Assembly: GCA_036403035.1 (NCBI GenBank)
Contig: DASWRT010000241.1
Location: 1-12,677, forward strand
DNA length: 12,677 nt
Direction of reading: 5' to 3'
Source: DASWRT01 sp036403035
GTDB taxonomy: Bacteria; Pseudomonadota; Alphaproteobacteria; ATCC43930; CGMCC-115725
Numbering within the stretch: the stretch's first letter is position 1; each line of letters starts with the position of its first letter. The notes beneath the pieces are model-generated. The model was given only the letters and a program-made list of their open reading frames with translations. It did no database searches and had not been told where the DNA came from. Positions 1 through 7,026 of this stretch are shown here, piece by piece. The translations under genes and the position numbers were made by a program.

Positions 1-351
1 ACGTTCCAGGCCGGAAGCTTCTTCGACGACCCGCTGCCGTCGGCGGACGTGCTGGTCATGGGACACATCCTCCACGACTGGGATCTGCCGACGAAGAAAA
101 GCCTGCTGGCCAAGGCCCATGCCGCGTTGCCGCCCGGCGGCACCCTGCTGGTCTACGACGCCATGATCGACGACGCGCGGCGCGAGAACGCCTTCGGCCT
201 GCTGATGAGCCTCAACATGTTGGTCGAGACGCCGGGCGGCTTCGACTACACCGGCGCCGACTGCATCGGCTGGATGCGGGAGGCCGGCTTCCGGGAGGCC
301 AGGGTCGAACGTCTTCCCGGTCCCTACGCGATGGCGGTGGCGATCAAGTAA
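1..351 (+). CDS. SAM-dependent O-methyltransferase, C-terminal fragment
   Basis: The frame is open from base 1, so the gene begins outside the window; about 116 C-terminal residues are present, ending in TAA at 349-351. The fragment resembles the catalytic half of class I O-methyltransferases of the acetylserotonin/hydroxyneurosporene type (Pfam Methyltransf_2). It has a HILHDWD segment at fragment residues 22-28; the HDW histidine is the catalytic base in the plant members of the family. A strand followed by an acidic turn (LLVYDAMIDD), an SLNMLVETPGG segment and a final GF..A.VE..PGPYA stretch complete the fold. These enzymes transfer a methyl group from S-adenosylmethionine to a hydroxyl group of a small molecule in the cytoplasm. 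The substrate cannot be read from this end; carotenoid (CrtF-like) or secondary-metabolite methylation are both possible. It converges on the F0 ATP synthase genes. Confidence 0.8.
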   Translation, partial: TFQAGSFFDDPLPSADVLVMGHILHDWDLPTKKSLLAKAHAALPPGGTLLVYDAMIDDARRENAFGLLMSLNMLVETPGGFDYTGADCIGWMREAGFREARVERLPGPYAMAVAIK

Positions 352-410
352 GCGCGAACGCATAACGGCATTAAGAAAGATTTAGGCGCGCATCGCGTGC
401 CCGATAAACT

Positions 411-440
411 TCCCTGGTGCCCTTGGTGTCTTGGCGGTTC
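411..440. repeat. Short-period intergenic repeat (CCTTGGTGT-like units)
   Basis: Three imperfect 9-base units, CCCTGGTGC, CCTTGGTGT and CTTGGCGGT, lie head to tail just before the terminator hairpin. From memory, similar strings (read on the other strand as CCGCCAAGACACCAAGG) occur in intergenic DNA of many environmental bacteria. Membership of a dispersed family is inference from one copy. Confidence 0.45.
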
Positions 441-447
441 AAACCAA

Positions 448-487
448 ACAAGAAAGGCGCGACCGTTACCGGCCGCGCCTTTCTTGT
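448..487. terminator. Bidirectional intrinsic terminator between O-methyltransferase and atpF
   Basis: A perfect 14-base-pair stem is formed by ACAAGAAAGGCGCG (448-461) and its reverse complement (474-487). After one mismatch, three more inner pairs close a TTAC loop. The 3' arm in either direction contains CCTTTCTTGT, giving a U-rich end on both transcripts, and the minus-strand copy continues into TTGGTTT. It lies between two convergent genes and probably stops both the methyltransferase and F0 operon transcripts. Confidence 0.85.
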
Positions 488-501
488 ACGCGAATGAAAA
501 C

Positions 502-987
502 TCAGTGAAGCTTCTGCGGCAGCGCCGCGATGGCGTCATCGATCAGCGCCGTGCCGCGCTTTCCCTGGAGCTGTTCCGCGAGCATGCCGCGGGTCGCCGC
601 AATCGCGACGTCGACTGCGACGTCGCGGACCTCGGCGATCGCCTTCGCCTCGGCCTGGGCGATCTTTTCCTCGGCCTGGCGCTGACGGCGCTCCAGCGAC
701 GCCTCCAGGTCGCGCGCCGCCTGCTGGGCGAGGCGCTCGGCCTCGGCCTTGGCGTGGACGACGATCTCCTCGGCTTCCTTGAGCGCGTCGCGCTGCTTGC
801 GCTGGTAGAGCGCCAGGGTCTGCTGCGCCTCCTCGCGGAGCCGCTGCGCCTCGTCGATCTCGGCCTTGATCTTGGCCGCCCGCTCGTCGAGCGAGCGGGT
901 AATCATGTCCGGCACCTTCTTCCAGATCGCGATCCCGATGACGATCAGGAAGGCGACGAGGATCCAGATTTCCGGTTCGCGCAGCAT
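502..987 (-). CDS. atpF: F0F1 ATP synthase subunit b
   Basis: This 161-residue protein is one of the two b-type subunits that form the peripheral stalk joining the F0 membrane sector to F1. A single N-terminal transmembrane helix (about residues 6-22, IWILVAFLIVIGIAIW) is followed by a long charged helix rich in E, A, R and Q, as expected for the stalk dimer. I chose the ATG at 987 over an in-frame GTG at 996. An AAAGGA motif sits about ten bases before the ATG but almost touches the GTG, and MLREPEIW matches the usual start of the family. The start lies one base after the stop of atpF', so the two are probably translationally coupled. It is the last gene of the operon, and a terminator follows 14 bases past the stop. 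Confidence 0.93.
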   Translation of the reverse strand: MLREPEIWILVAFLIVIGIAIWKKVPDMITRSLDERAAKIKAEIDEAQRLREEAQQTLALYQRKQRDALKEAEEIVVHAKAEAERLAQQAARDLEASLERRQRQAEEKIAQAEAKAIAEVRDVAVDVAIAATRGMLAEQLQGKRGTALIDDAIAALPQKLH

Positions 988-988
988 G

Positions 989-1480
989 TCAGGCACGTCC
1001 TTTCATCACGGCGTCGACCGCGGCGCCGGCATGTGCCTCGTCGACGTCGACGCCGGTCAGGCGCTGCGCCGCCGTGCGCGCGACGTCCACCGCGATCGAG
1101 CGGACGTTCGCCAAGGCCGCGTCGCGCGCCGCGGCGATCCGCTTCTCGGCGGCGGCGGTCTGCTCGGCCAGTTTGGCGCCCGCCGCGCGTTGCCGCTCGG
1201 CCGTCTCGGCGGCGAGCCGCTCGCTGGTCTGGCGGACCGTTTCCTGCGCCTGGGCGCGCGCCTCGGCGAGCGCCCTCTCGTAGGCGAACATCACCGCTTC
1301 GGCGTCGCTCTTCATCTGCGCGGCGCGTTCGAGATCGCCGTCGATCCTTGCCCGGCGCTCGGCGATGGCGGCGCCGACGCGCGGCAGGGCCACCTTCGTC
1401 ATCAGGACATAGAGGACGATGAAGGACACCGCCAGCCAGAAGAGCTGGGGAGCGAAGGTCGTAACGTCTAGTTGCGGCAT
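989..1480 (-). CDS. atpF': F0F1 ATP synthase subunit b'
   Basis: This 163-residue protein is the second b-type subunit (b', sometimes labelled atpG or atpX), which pairs with b in alphaproteobacterial and photosynthetic ATP synthases. It begins MPQLDVTTFAPQLFWL, a characteristic b' start, with one membrane helix at about residues 12-30. A long amphipathic helix with many A, E and R residues follows. The ATG at 1480 is preferred to a GTG at 1492: GGGAGG lies eleven bases upstream of the ATG, whereas it directly abuts the GTG. The gene follows atpE after an 89-base gap that holds two small hairpins and precedes atpF by one base. The call as b' and not b rests on the N-terminal sequence and on gene order. 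Confidence 0.92.
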   Translation of the reverse strand: MPQLDVTTFAPQLFWLAVSFIVLYVLMTKVALPRVGAAIAERRARIDGDLERAAQMKSDAEAVMFAYERALAEARAQAQETVRQTSERLAAETAERQRAAGAKLAEQTAAAEKRIAAARDAALANVRSIAVDVARTAAQRLTGVDVDEAHAGAAVDAVMKGRA

Positions 1481-1524
1481 GTCGTGGCGCACCCTCCCGC
1501 AAGCATGGCGAAAGGGCGCCCGGT

Positions 1525-1560
1525 CGCAACGTAGTTGCGGGGCACCCCTTCGGCCGGGGT
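1525..1560 (-). other. Two small hairpins in the atpE-atpF' spacer
   Basis: In the transcript direction, the first hairpin (ACCCC/GGGGT, plus-strand 1544-1560, loop of 7) is followed by a perfect 6-pair stem CGCAAC-TAC-GTTGCG (1525-1539). No U-tract follows, so this is not a clean terminator. Position directly after the c-subunit gene suggests a role in mRNA stability or partial termination; that role is inference. Confidence 0.4.
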
Positions 1561-1569
1561 TGGCCTCGA

Positions 1570-1794
1570 TCAGGTGAAGAGGATCAGGAACGAAATCAGC
1601 AGGGCGAACAGCGCGACGGCTTCCGTCAGCGCGAACCCGAGAATGCCGATCGGGAACACAGTGTCGCGGGCCGACGGATTGCGCGCGATCGAGCTGACCA
1701 GCGAGCTGAAGATATTGCCGATACCGGCGCCGACACCGGCGAGGGCGAGAACGGCGACACCGGCGCCGATCATCTTGGCGGAAGCGAGATCCAT
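1570..1794 (-). CDS. atpE: F0F1 ATP synthase subunit c
   Basis: This 74-residue hairpin protein forms the proton-carrying rotor ring of F0. Two hydrophobic helices (about residues 8-33 and 47-72) flank the polar loop R38-N39-P40, which contacts the central stalk. The proton-binding carboxylate is E58 in GFALTEAVALF. Helix 1 is glycine-rich (AGVGAGIG), which allows tight ring packing. I see no residue pattern typical of sodium-type rings, so proton coupling is the likely mode. Length and sequence are normal for Alphaproteobacteria. The ATG at 1794 has an AGGGGA Shine-Dalgarno seven bases upstream. The gene lies 58 bases after atpB and 89 bases before atpF', a wider spacing than elsewhere in the operon. 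Confidence 0.96.
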   Translation of the reverse strand: MDLASAKMIGAGVAVLALAGVGAGIGNIFSSLVSSIARNPSARDTVFPIGILGFALTEAVALFALLISFLILFT

Positions 1795-1852
1795 GGTGAT
1801 TTCCCCTGGTCAGAGATGGGCGGAACGTCGAACCGTCGCGGGCCTGCCGACC

Positions 1853-2629
1853 TCAATGGAGGTGGACGGCGTCGCGCAGGTAGAGACAGGTGAGGATGGT
1901 GAAAACGTAGGCCTGGAGAACGGCGACCAGGACCTCGAAGATCGTCAGCGCCACGTTGAGCGACAGCGGCACCAGCCCGAGCGGCAGCAGGAACGCACCG
2001 AGGCCGACCGTGAATGCCGCGAAGACCTGCAGCATCGTGTGGCCGGCCATCATGTTGGCGAAGAGACGGACCGACAGGCTGATCGGGCGGGTGAAGTAGG
2101 ACAGCACCTCGATCGGTACGATCAGCGGCATCAGCAGCATCGGCGCGCCCTGCGGCACGAAGAAGGTCAGGAAATGCGTGCCGTGCCGCGCGAAGCCGAT
2201 CAGCGTCGTGAACACGAACACGACCAGCGCCAGCGCGAACGTCACGATGATGTGGCTGGTGTAGGTGAAGCTGAATGGAATCAGGCCGAGCAGGTTGCCC
2301 AGCAGAACGAACATGAACAGCGAGAAGACGAACGGGAAATACTGCCGTCCCTCGCTGCCGACATTGTCGCGGACCATGCTGGCGATGAACTCGTAGAACA
2401 GTTCCGCCGCCGACTGGAGCCGGGTCGGCACCAGGCGCGCGCCGCGCGCCGCGGCGACGAGGAACCATGTCACCAACAGCACCGCGATCAGCATGAACAG
2501 CGACGAGTTGGTGAACGACAGGTCGAGGTTGCCGATATGGATCGGGATGATGCGCCGGATCTCGAATACTTCGAGCGGCCCCGCGACATGTTCCGCGTGT
2601 CCCGCCGCTGCGCTGTGTTCTGCCGCCAC
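1853..2629 (-). CDS. atpB: F0F1 ATP synthase subunit a
   Basis: This 258-residue membrane protein supplies the proton half-channels next to the c ring. The essential arginine is R188 in SLSVRLFANMMAGH, and the conserved PIEVLSYFTRPISLS stretch precedes it. Several hydrophobic helices span residues 43-60, 98-118, 126-146, 163-178, 200-225 and 227-250. A short polar N-terminus (EHSAAAGHAEHVAGPLEVFEI) is typical. The start is a GTG at 2629: it follows the atpI stop by one base, a GAGGA motif lies five to six bases upstream, and there is no better ATG before the first membrane helix. The tight junction implies coupling with atpI. Confidence 0.95.
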   Translation of the reverse strand: MAAEHSAAAGHAEHVAGPLEVFEIRRIIPIHIGNLDLSFTNSSLFMLIAVLLVTWFLVAAARGARLVPTRLQSAAELFYEFIASMVRDNVGSEGRQYFPFVFSLFMFVLLGNLLGLIPFSFTYTSHIIVTFALALVVFVFTTLIGFARHGTHFLTFFVPQGAPMLLMPLIVPIEVLSYFTRPISLSVRLFANMMAGHTMLQVFAAFTVGLGAFLLPLGLVPLSLNVALTIFEVLVAVLQAYVFTILTCLYLRDAVHLH

Positions 2630-2630
2630 G

Positions 2631-2999
2631 TCAGTCCTCGTGCGATTCGCGACCTACAGTCTTTTCATCGGACGTTTGGCGATACCCCGCCGAAAGCCCG
2701 AGGCCATTGATGGCGCGGTAGACGTTCAGCATGCCCGCCGCCGCGCCGAGAAAGAAGAACACGACCATGGCCCACGGCCGCGTTCCGAGCCACCGGTCGA
2801 TGAGCCAGCCGATGCCGACGCAGACGACCAGGGCAGAGACAAGTTCCACACCGATGCGGAAAGCCAGCCCGAGGGCGTTCTGCGGAACGCCGGTCCGGCT
2901 CCCTCCACCTGTTGCCGCCGGTTCTTCCCGCCCGCGGCGCGCCTTCTCCAGACGCTCGCCCAGAGCCTTCAGCGGATCGGCAGGTTCCCGTTCGTCCAT
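2631..2999 (-). CDS. atpI: ATP synthase accessory protein AtpI/AtpZ-like
   Basis: This 122-residue small membrane protein opens the F0 operon. A charged N-terminal arm (about residues 1-42, many E, R and G) precedes two membrane helices, roughly 47-67 and 76-97. The conserved GIGWLIDRWLGTRPW and GAAAGMLNVYRAI segments mark the AtpI/AtpZ family, which is linked to c-ring assembly or Mg2+ uptake for the synthase. It is not a structural subunit. The ATG at 2999 has GGAG seven bases upstream. Its stop lies one base before the atpB start. The promoter at 3057-3085 makes it the first gene of the transcript. The precise function in this organism is not visible. Confidence 0.88.
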   Translation of the reverse strand: MDEREPADPLKALGERLEKARRGREEPAATGGGSRTGVPQNALGLAFRIGVELVSALVVCVGIGWLIDRWLGTRPWAMVVFFFLGAAAGMLNVYRAINGLGLSAGYRQTSDEKTVGRESHED

Positions 3000-3056
3000 C
3001 GCCGGACTCCAGCAACGCCTTTCCGTTCCGGCTCACTGGGCGCCAAAACGGGGCGA

Positions 3057-3085
3057 ACCATAAGTAGCGGTCCCAGGCAAGTCAA
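3057..3085 (-). promoter_or_regulatory. Sigma70-type promoter of the F0 operon
   Basis: On the minus strand TTGACT (3085-3080) and TATGGT (3062-3057) are separated by exactly 17 bases, a good match to the housekeeping consensus in otherwise GC-rich DNA. Transcription would start near 3050 and give a leader of about 50 bases before atpI. Confidence 0.65.
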
Positions 3086-3170
3086 TGCCGGACGCCTAGC
3101 CGCTCTGCGGCAGAAAAGCACATAATGCGGGCACTCGCGGTGAAGGCGAGCCGTACCCTCGGCCAAGTCG

Positions 3171-4979
3171 TCAGAACCGATCTGGATCGAAGGCGACGAC
3201 GGTGCGTCCATCGGTCGCCGCGGGCAGCAGCGCGGCGGCGCCGGGCAGGACGTGCTCGGCGTAAAAGCGCGCCGTCATCAGCTTCGTCTCGGCGAAGCCG
3301 GCATCGCCCTCGCGGGCGCCGAGCCGCCGCTGCGCGGCGAGCGCCGCCTTCGCCATCAGCCAGCCGCCGACTACGGTTCCGAACATCCTCAGATACGGAA
3401 CCGAGCCGGCGGCCGCGCGCGCCGGGTCGGCGCGGCCCGTCTCGACCAGCCATTGCGTCGCCCGGTCGAGCGCGTCGACCGCGGCGGCGAGTTGCCGGCG
3501 CACCGTCGCGAGGTCGTCGCCCGGCTGGGCGGCGAGGTCGGCGTCCAGGGCTCGCATCTCGCCGATCAGCGCTGCTGCGGCGGCGCCGCCGTCGCGCAGC
3601 AGCTTGCGGCCGACGAGGTCGTTCGCCTGGATGCCGTTCGTGCCCTCGTATATCGGCAGGATGCGCGCGTCGCGGAGATGCTGCGCCGCCCCCGTCTCCT
3701 CGATGAAGCCCATCCCGCCGTGCACCTGCACGCCGCTCGACGCGGTCTCGACGCCGAGATCGGTGGACCATGCCTTCACCATCGGGATCAGCAGGTCGAC
3801 GAGACGCTGCTGCCGGGCGCGCTCCGCGGCGTCGGGATGGTGTCGCGCGCGGTCGATCGCGCCGGCGGCGACGTAGGTCAGGGCGCGTGCCGCCTCGGTA
3901 TGGGCGCGCATCGACAGCAGCATGCGCTTTACGTCGGGGTGGTGGATGATCGGCAGCGCCGTCTCCGCCGTCGCGGCGCGGGCCCCGCTCGCGAGCGGCT
4001 TGCCCTGGATGCGCTGGCGGGCGAAGTCGCGCGCCTGCTGATAGGCGCGCTCGGCGATCGCGACGCCCTGAAGGCCGACGTTGAGACGGGCATTGTTCAT
4101 CATCGTGAACATGCATTCGAGCCCGCGATTCTCGTCGCCGATCAGATAGCCGACGGCGCCGCCGTTGTCGCCGAACGCGAGCACGCAGGTCGGGCTCGCA
4201 TGGATGCCGAGCTTGTGCTCCAGGCTGACCGTCCGGACGTCGTTGCGCTCGCCGAGGCTGCCGTCCTCCTTGACCAGGAATTTCGGCACGATGAAGAGCG
4301 AAATGCCCTTGCTGCCCGGCGGCGCGTCGGGAGTGCGCGCCAGGACCATGTGGACGATGTTCGGCGCCAGATCGTGGTCGCCGTAGGTGATGAAGATCTT
4401 CTGCCCGGTGATCCGATACGTCCCGTCGGGCTGCCGCACGGCCCGCGTCCGGAGCGCCCCGACATCCGAGCCGGCCTGCGGCTCGGTCAGGTTCATCGTG
4501 CCGGTCCACTCGCCCGTGACCAGCTTCGGCAGATAGGTCGCCTGCTGCTCCGGCGAGCCGTGCTCCTGCAGCAGCTCGACCGCGCCGACGGTGAGGAGCG
4601 GGCAGAGCGCGAACGCCATGTTGGCGCCGTTCCAGATCTCCAGGGCGGCCGTCGCCACCGACACGGGCAACCCTTGTCCGCCCCATTTCGGATCGAACGG
4701 CAGGGCGTTCCAGCCGCCCTCGACATACGCCCGATAGGCTTCCTTGAAGCCGTCGGGCGTGCGCACGACGCCGTTCTCCAGTACGCTCTTCTGGCGGTCG
4801 CCCACCGTGTTCAGCGGCGCGATCACCTCGCCGGCGAGCTTCGCCGCCTCTTCGAGCACGGCGTCGACCACGTCCGCCGAAGCGCTCTCGCAGCCGGGCA
4901 GCGTGGCGATCTCCGGCAGGCCGGCAAGCTCGTCGAGCGCGAAGCGCATGTCGGCGAGCGGAGCATTGTACGGAGTCAT
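3171..4979 (-). CDS. Acyl-CoA dehydrogenase, long (about 600-residue) type
   Basis: This 602-residue flavoenzyme introduces an alpha-beta double bond into an acyl-CoA and passes electrons to electron-transfer flavoprotein. Domains in order are: a short N-terminal cap (about 1-35, MTPYNAPLADMRFAL, Pfam AcylCoA_DH_N type), an all-helical domain (38-158), the beta domain with the FAD/substrate segment TEPQAGSDVG (165-174), a helical domain (282-455), and an extra C-terminal domain (465-595, Acyl-CoA_dh_C type). The probable catalytic base is E445 in LPIYEGTNGIQAND. The length and both extra domains place it with the DmdC-like group (3-methylmercaptopropionyl-CoA dehydrogenase relatives), but many members act on other acyl-CoAs, so the substrate is undecided. 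The ATG at 4979 has GAGGAG six bases upstream. That motif overlaps the stop of the small upstream gene, suggesting coupled translation. Confidence 0.93.
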   Translation of the reverse strand: MTPYNAPLADMRFALDELAGLPEIATLPGCESASADVVDAVLEEAAKLAGEVIAPLNTVGDRQKSVLENGVVRTPDGFKEAYRAYVEGGWNALPFDPKWGGQGLPVSVATAALEIWNGANMAFALCPLLTVGAVELLQEHGSPEQQATYLPKLVTGEWTGTMNLTEPQAGSDVGALRTRAVRQPDGTYRITGQKIFITYGDHDLAPNIVHMVLARTPDAPPGSKGISLFIVPKFLVKEDGSLGERNDVRTVSLEHKLGIHASPTCVLAFGDNGGAVGYLIGDENRGLECMFTMMNNARLNVGLQGVAIAERAYQQARDFARQRIQGKPLASGARAATAETALPIIHHPDVKRMLLSMRAHTEAARALTYVAAGAIDRARHHPDAAERARQQRLVDLLIPMVKAWSTDLGVETASSGVQVHGGMGFIEETGAAQHLRDARILPIYEGTNGIQANDLVGRKLLRDGGAAAAALIGEMRALDADLAAQPGDDLATVRRQLAAAVDALDRATQWLVETGRADPARAAAGSVPYLRMFGTVVGGWLMAKAALAAQRRLGAREGDAGFAETKLMTARFYAEHVLPGAAALLPAATDGRTVVAFDPDRF

Positions 4980-4989
4980 GGACGTCTCC

Positions 4990-5112
4990 TCAGTTCGCCG
5001 TGTCCCTGGTGACCTGCGGGGCCGGGGTGCTCGGGATGACGCCGAGCCCGGCCAGGAGTCCCAGCGCCATTATCACGGCGGCGGTCAGAAAAAAGAGCAG
5101 CTTGCGGGGCAT
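4990..5112 (-). CDS. Small single-pass membrane peptide, 40 residues
   Basis: The predicted peptide starts MPRKLLFFLTAAVIMA and ends in a polar tail, APQVTRDTAN. A positively charged start is followed by one hydrophobic segment (about residues 5-26), so it would be a single-pass membrane peptide with the tail outside, or possibly a secreted peptide. I do not recognise a family. Support for a real gene is contextual. It fills the space between two same-strand genes. Its TGA stop is fused to the GAGGAG Shine-Dalgarno of the acyl-CoA dehydrogenase, and that gene starts 10 bases later. This is the arrangement of translationally coupled genes. Against it, no clear ribosome-binding site precedes the ATG at 5112, and it is very short. 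It may be a leader peptide and not a functional protein. Confidence 0.5.
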   Translation of the reverse strand: MPRKLLFFLTAAVIMALGLLAGLGVIPSTPAPQVTRDTAN

Positions 5113-5156
5113 TGTACAGGATCGCGGCGCTCTGCGGGCTGGTTCCGCGGCAGTCG

Positions 5157-6626
5157 CTAAGAGCCTGCCGAGGCAGGCTCCGAGGCGATGATCTTGCCGG
5201 GGTTCATGATGTTGTCCGGATCGAGCGCGCGCTTCACGCAGCGCATCAGGTCCAGCTCGACCGGCGACTTGTAATGCTCCAGCTCGCCGAGCTTCAGCCG
5301 GCCGATCCCGTGCTCGGCGCTGATCGAGCCGCCGAGAGCCGCGATGCGGTCGTGGACGATCCGGTTCATCTCTTCCCGGCGGGCAAGGAAGGCATCCCGG
5401 TCGGCGCCGACCGGCTGGCTGAGGTTGTAGTGGATGTTGCCGTCGCCGACATGGCCGAACGCGACGATGCGGACGCCGGGGCACGCGGCCTCGATAGCGG
5501 GGCCGGTCTCGCGGATGAAATCGGCGACGCGGCTTACGGGCACCGATACGTCATGCTTGATGCCGCCGCCCTCGTGCTTCTGCCCCTCGACGATACCCTC
5601 GCGGATCCGCCAGAGGTCCTTCGCCTGCGCATCGCTCGCCGCGATCACCCCGTCCCGGACGAGTTCCCGCTCCATCACGTCGGCAAGGAACGCCTCGACG
5701 GCGTCGCGCAGGCCGCCGTCGCGCCGGCTCGATGCGACGTCGAGCAGCGCGTAGCAGGGGTACGGCGCGGCGATCGGATCGACGACGCCGGGCACGTGCT
5801 TCGTCGCGATCTCCAGCCCGATCCGCGGGATCAGCTCGAAGGCGGTGAGCTGGTCCCCGCTCGCGGCGCGCGCCAGCGCGAACGTCTCCATGACATCCTC
5901 GACGCGCTCGAACGCGATGAGCGCCGTCACGGTTTCCTGCGGCCGCGGGAACAGCTTCAGCGTCGCCGCCGTGATGATGCCGAGCGTGCCCTCGCCGCCG
6001 ATGAAAAGGTGCTTCAGGTCGTAGCCCGTATTGTCCTTCCGCAGCGTGCGCAGGCCGTTCCAGATCCGGCCGTCCGGCAGCACCACCTCCAGGCCGAGGG
6101 TCAGGTCGCGCATGTTGCCGTAGCGCAGCACCGCGATGCCGCCGGCATTGGTCGAGAGGTTGCCGCCGATCCGGCACGATCCCTCGGCGCCGAGGCTCAG
6201 CGGGAACAAACGGTCGTGCGCCGCCGCCGCTTCCTGGAGATCGGCGAGGATCACGCCGGCTTCGGCGGTGATCGTGTAGTTGATCGGGTCTATGTCGCGG
6301 ATGCGGTTCAACCGCGCGAGGCTCATCACGATGCAGTTGCCGTCCTCCGGCGGCACGCCGCCGCCGACGAGGCCGGTGTTGCCGCCCTGCGGCACGATCG
6401 GCAGCTTCGCTTCGGCGCACAGGCGGACGATCTCCGCCACTTCCTCGACCGACCCCGGCCGGACGACGCGCCGCGCCGCGCCGCGGAACAGCCCGCGCTC
6501 CTCGATCAGGTAAGGCTCCATCTCCGCGGGATCCGCGGTGCAGTATCGCGGCCCGACGATCCGCTCTATGCGGCCGAGCACGTCGCTATACGAGCGGCGG
6601 GAAGCGGCGGGGGGAGACATGGTCAT
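5157..6626 (-). CDS. FAD-binding oxidoreductase, D-2-hydroxyglutarate/D-lactate dehydrogenase-like
   Basis: This 489-residue enzyme of the GlcD/D2HGDH family oxidises a D-2-hydroxyacid to the 2-oxoacid and reduces ETF or quinone. The N-terminal FAD domain (about 35-225) shows PQGGNTGLVGGGVP (79-92) and GSCRIGGNLSTNAGG (149-163). The C-terminal FAD-oxidase domain (about 230-485) carries the metal site GHVGDGNIH (H392, H399), E438-H439 in SAEHGIG, and the closing MNPGKI. R342 and K357 align by eye with the substrate-carboxylate residues of D2HGDH, but a valine follows where that enzyme has threonine (RIREGIV). The exact substrate is therefore open. I chose the ATG at 6626 (GAGG ten bases upstream); an in-frame frame continues 25 codons further up without the family signature. 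The last codons and stop are built from a hairpin repeat (5158-5180). Confidence 0.92.
   Translation of the reverse strand: MTMSPPAASRRSYSDVLGRIERIVGPRYCTADPAEMEPYLIEERGLFRGAARRVVRPGSVEEVAEIVRLCAEAKLPIVPQGGNTGLVGGGVPPEDGNCIVMSLARLNRIRDIDPINYTITAEAGVILADLQEAAAAHDRLFPLSLGAEGSCRIGGNLSTNAGGIAVLRYGNMRDLTLGLEVVLPDGRIWNGLRTLRKDNTGYDLKHLFIGGEGTLGIITAATLKLFPRPQETVTALIAFERVEDVMETFALARAASGDQLTAFELIPRIGLEIATKHVPGVVDPIAAPYPCYALLDVASSRRDGGLRDAVEAFLADVMERELVRDGVIAASDAQAKDLWRIREGIVEGQKHEGGGIKHDVSVPVSRVADFIRETGPAIEAACPGVRIVAFGHVGDGNIHYNLSQPVGADRDAFLARREEMNRIVHDRIAALGGSISAEHGIGRLKLGELEHYKSPVELDLMRCVKRALDPDNIMNPGKIIASEPASAGS
5158..5180 (-). repeat. Hairpin element, copy 1, over the dehydrogenase stop codon
   Basis: On the minus strand GAGCCTGC-CTCG-GCAGGCTC forms a perfect stem, followed by TTAG. 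It encodes the last residues and stop codon of the D-2-hydroxyacid dehydrogenase. It shares GGAGCCT at the left and AGGCTCTTA at the right with the element at 8891-8948, and the right tail with 7795-7828. A terminator-like or REP-like role is inferred. Confidence 0.6.
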
Positions 6627-7026
6627 CGTCGGTTGACCTCGTTCGGGCGGCGGGCGAGCGGACCTCCTGCTTACGGCACCGCCGGGGGCGCCTCTAGGCA
6701 AGGTTCCAGTGCCGAGTTAAGATAGGAACGTACCGGCCATTCGGCACCGGTTCTAACGATCGCAGAGCGCGATTGCCGGCAATTTCCTATAATTCAGTGT
6801 AACGAATTCTTGACGTGGCGCTCCTGCCGTGTGAATTTTCTGCAACCCACGGTGGCGGTAGCGCGGCAGGAAAATCGTCCGGTTGGGAAATCATGGCGAG
6901 CGGTATGCCGCTTGCCCTTTCTGCCGCTAGTTGGCGCGCCTTTTTCGGCTATACCGGCACCCGCCCGGCGGGTTGCGGCCGGTTTCGTATGCCAGCATCA
7001 ATTATGCTCTTGAGAACGAGGAAACA
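6627..7026. other. Divergent intergenic spacer of 400 bases
   Basis: This spacer separates the minus-strand dehydrogenase from the plus-strand gene at 7027 and should hold both promoters. It contains an AT-rich island (6779-6811, including TATAAT at 6788) that stands out from the GC-rich surroundings, and short inverted repeats: GTGCCGA (6709-6715) with TCGGCAC (6741-6747), and ACCGG (6732-6736) with CCGGT (6747-6751). No promoter with good boxes and spacing could be fixed. Short open frames at 6810-7030 lack family likeness and are not called. Confidence 0.5.

Noticed and set aside
397..1422. Long plus-strand open frame opposite atpF and atpF'
   Set aside because: It is low-complexity R/A/L/P-rich translation on the strand opposite two certain genes, a common artefact of GC-rich codon bias.
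1535..2710. Plus-strand open frame of 391 codons opposite atpE and atpB
   Set aside because: The translation is compositionally biased (Q/R/E/H-rich) and mirrors the certain atpE/atpB coding strand.
3125..3170. Weak hairpin after the acyl-CoA dehydrogenase stop as a terminator
   Set aside because: Only five to six pairs (CTCGC/GCGAG) form and there is no proper U-tract, so termination before the atp promoter cannot be claimed.
3252..5012. Plus-strand open frame of 586 codons
   Set aside because: It mirrors the acyl-CoA dehydrogenase, whose domains and catalytic residues are clear; the antisense product has no recognisable motif.
5112..6725. Plus-strand open frame of 537 codons
   Set aside because: It is antisense to the D-2-hydroxyacid dehydrogenase and rich in R, D and H without a family signature.
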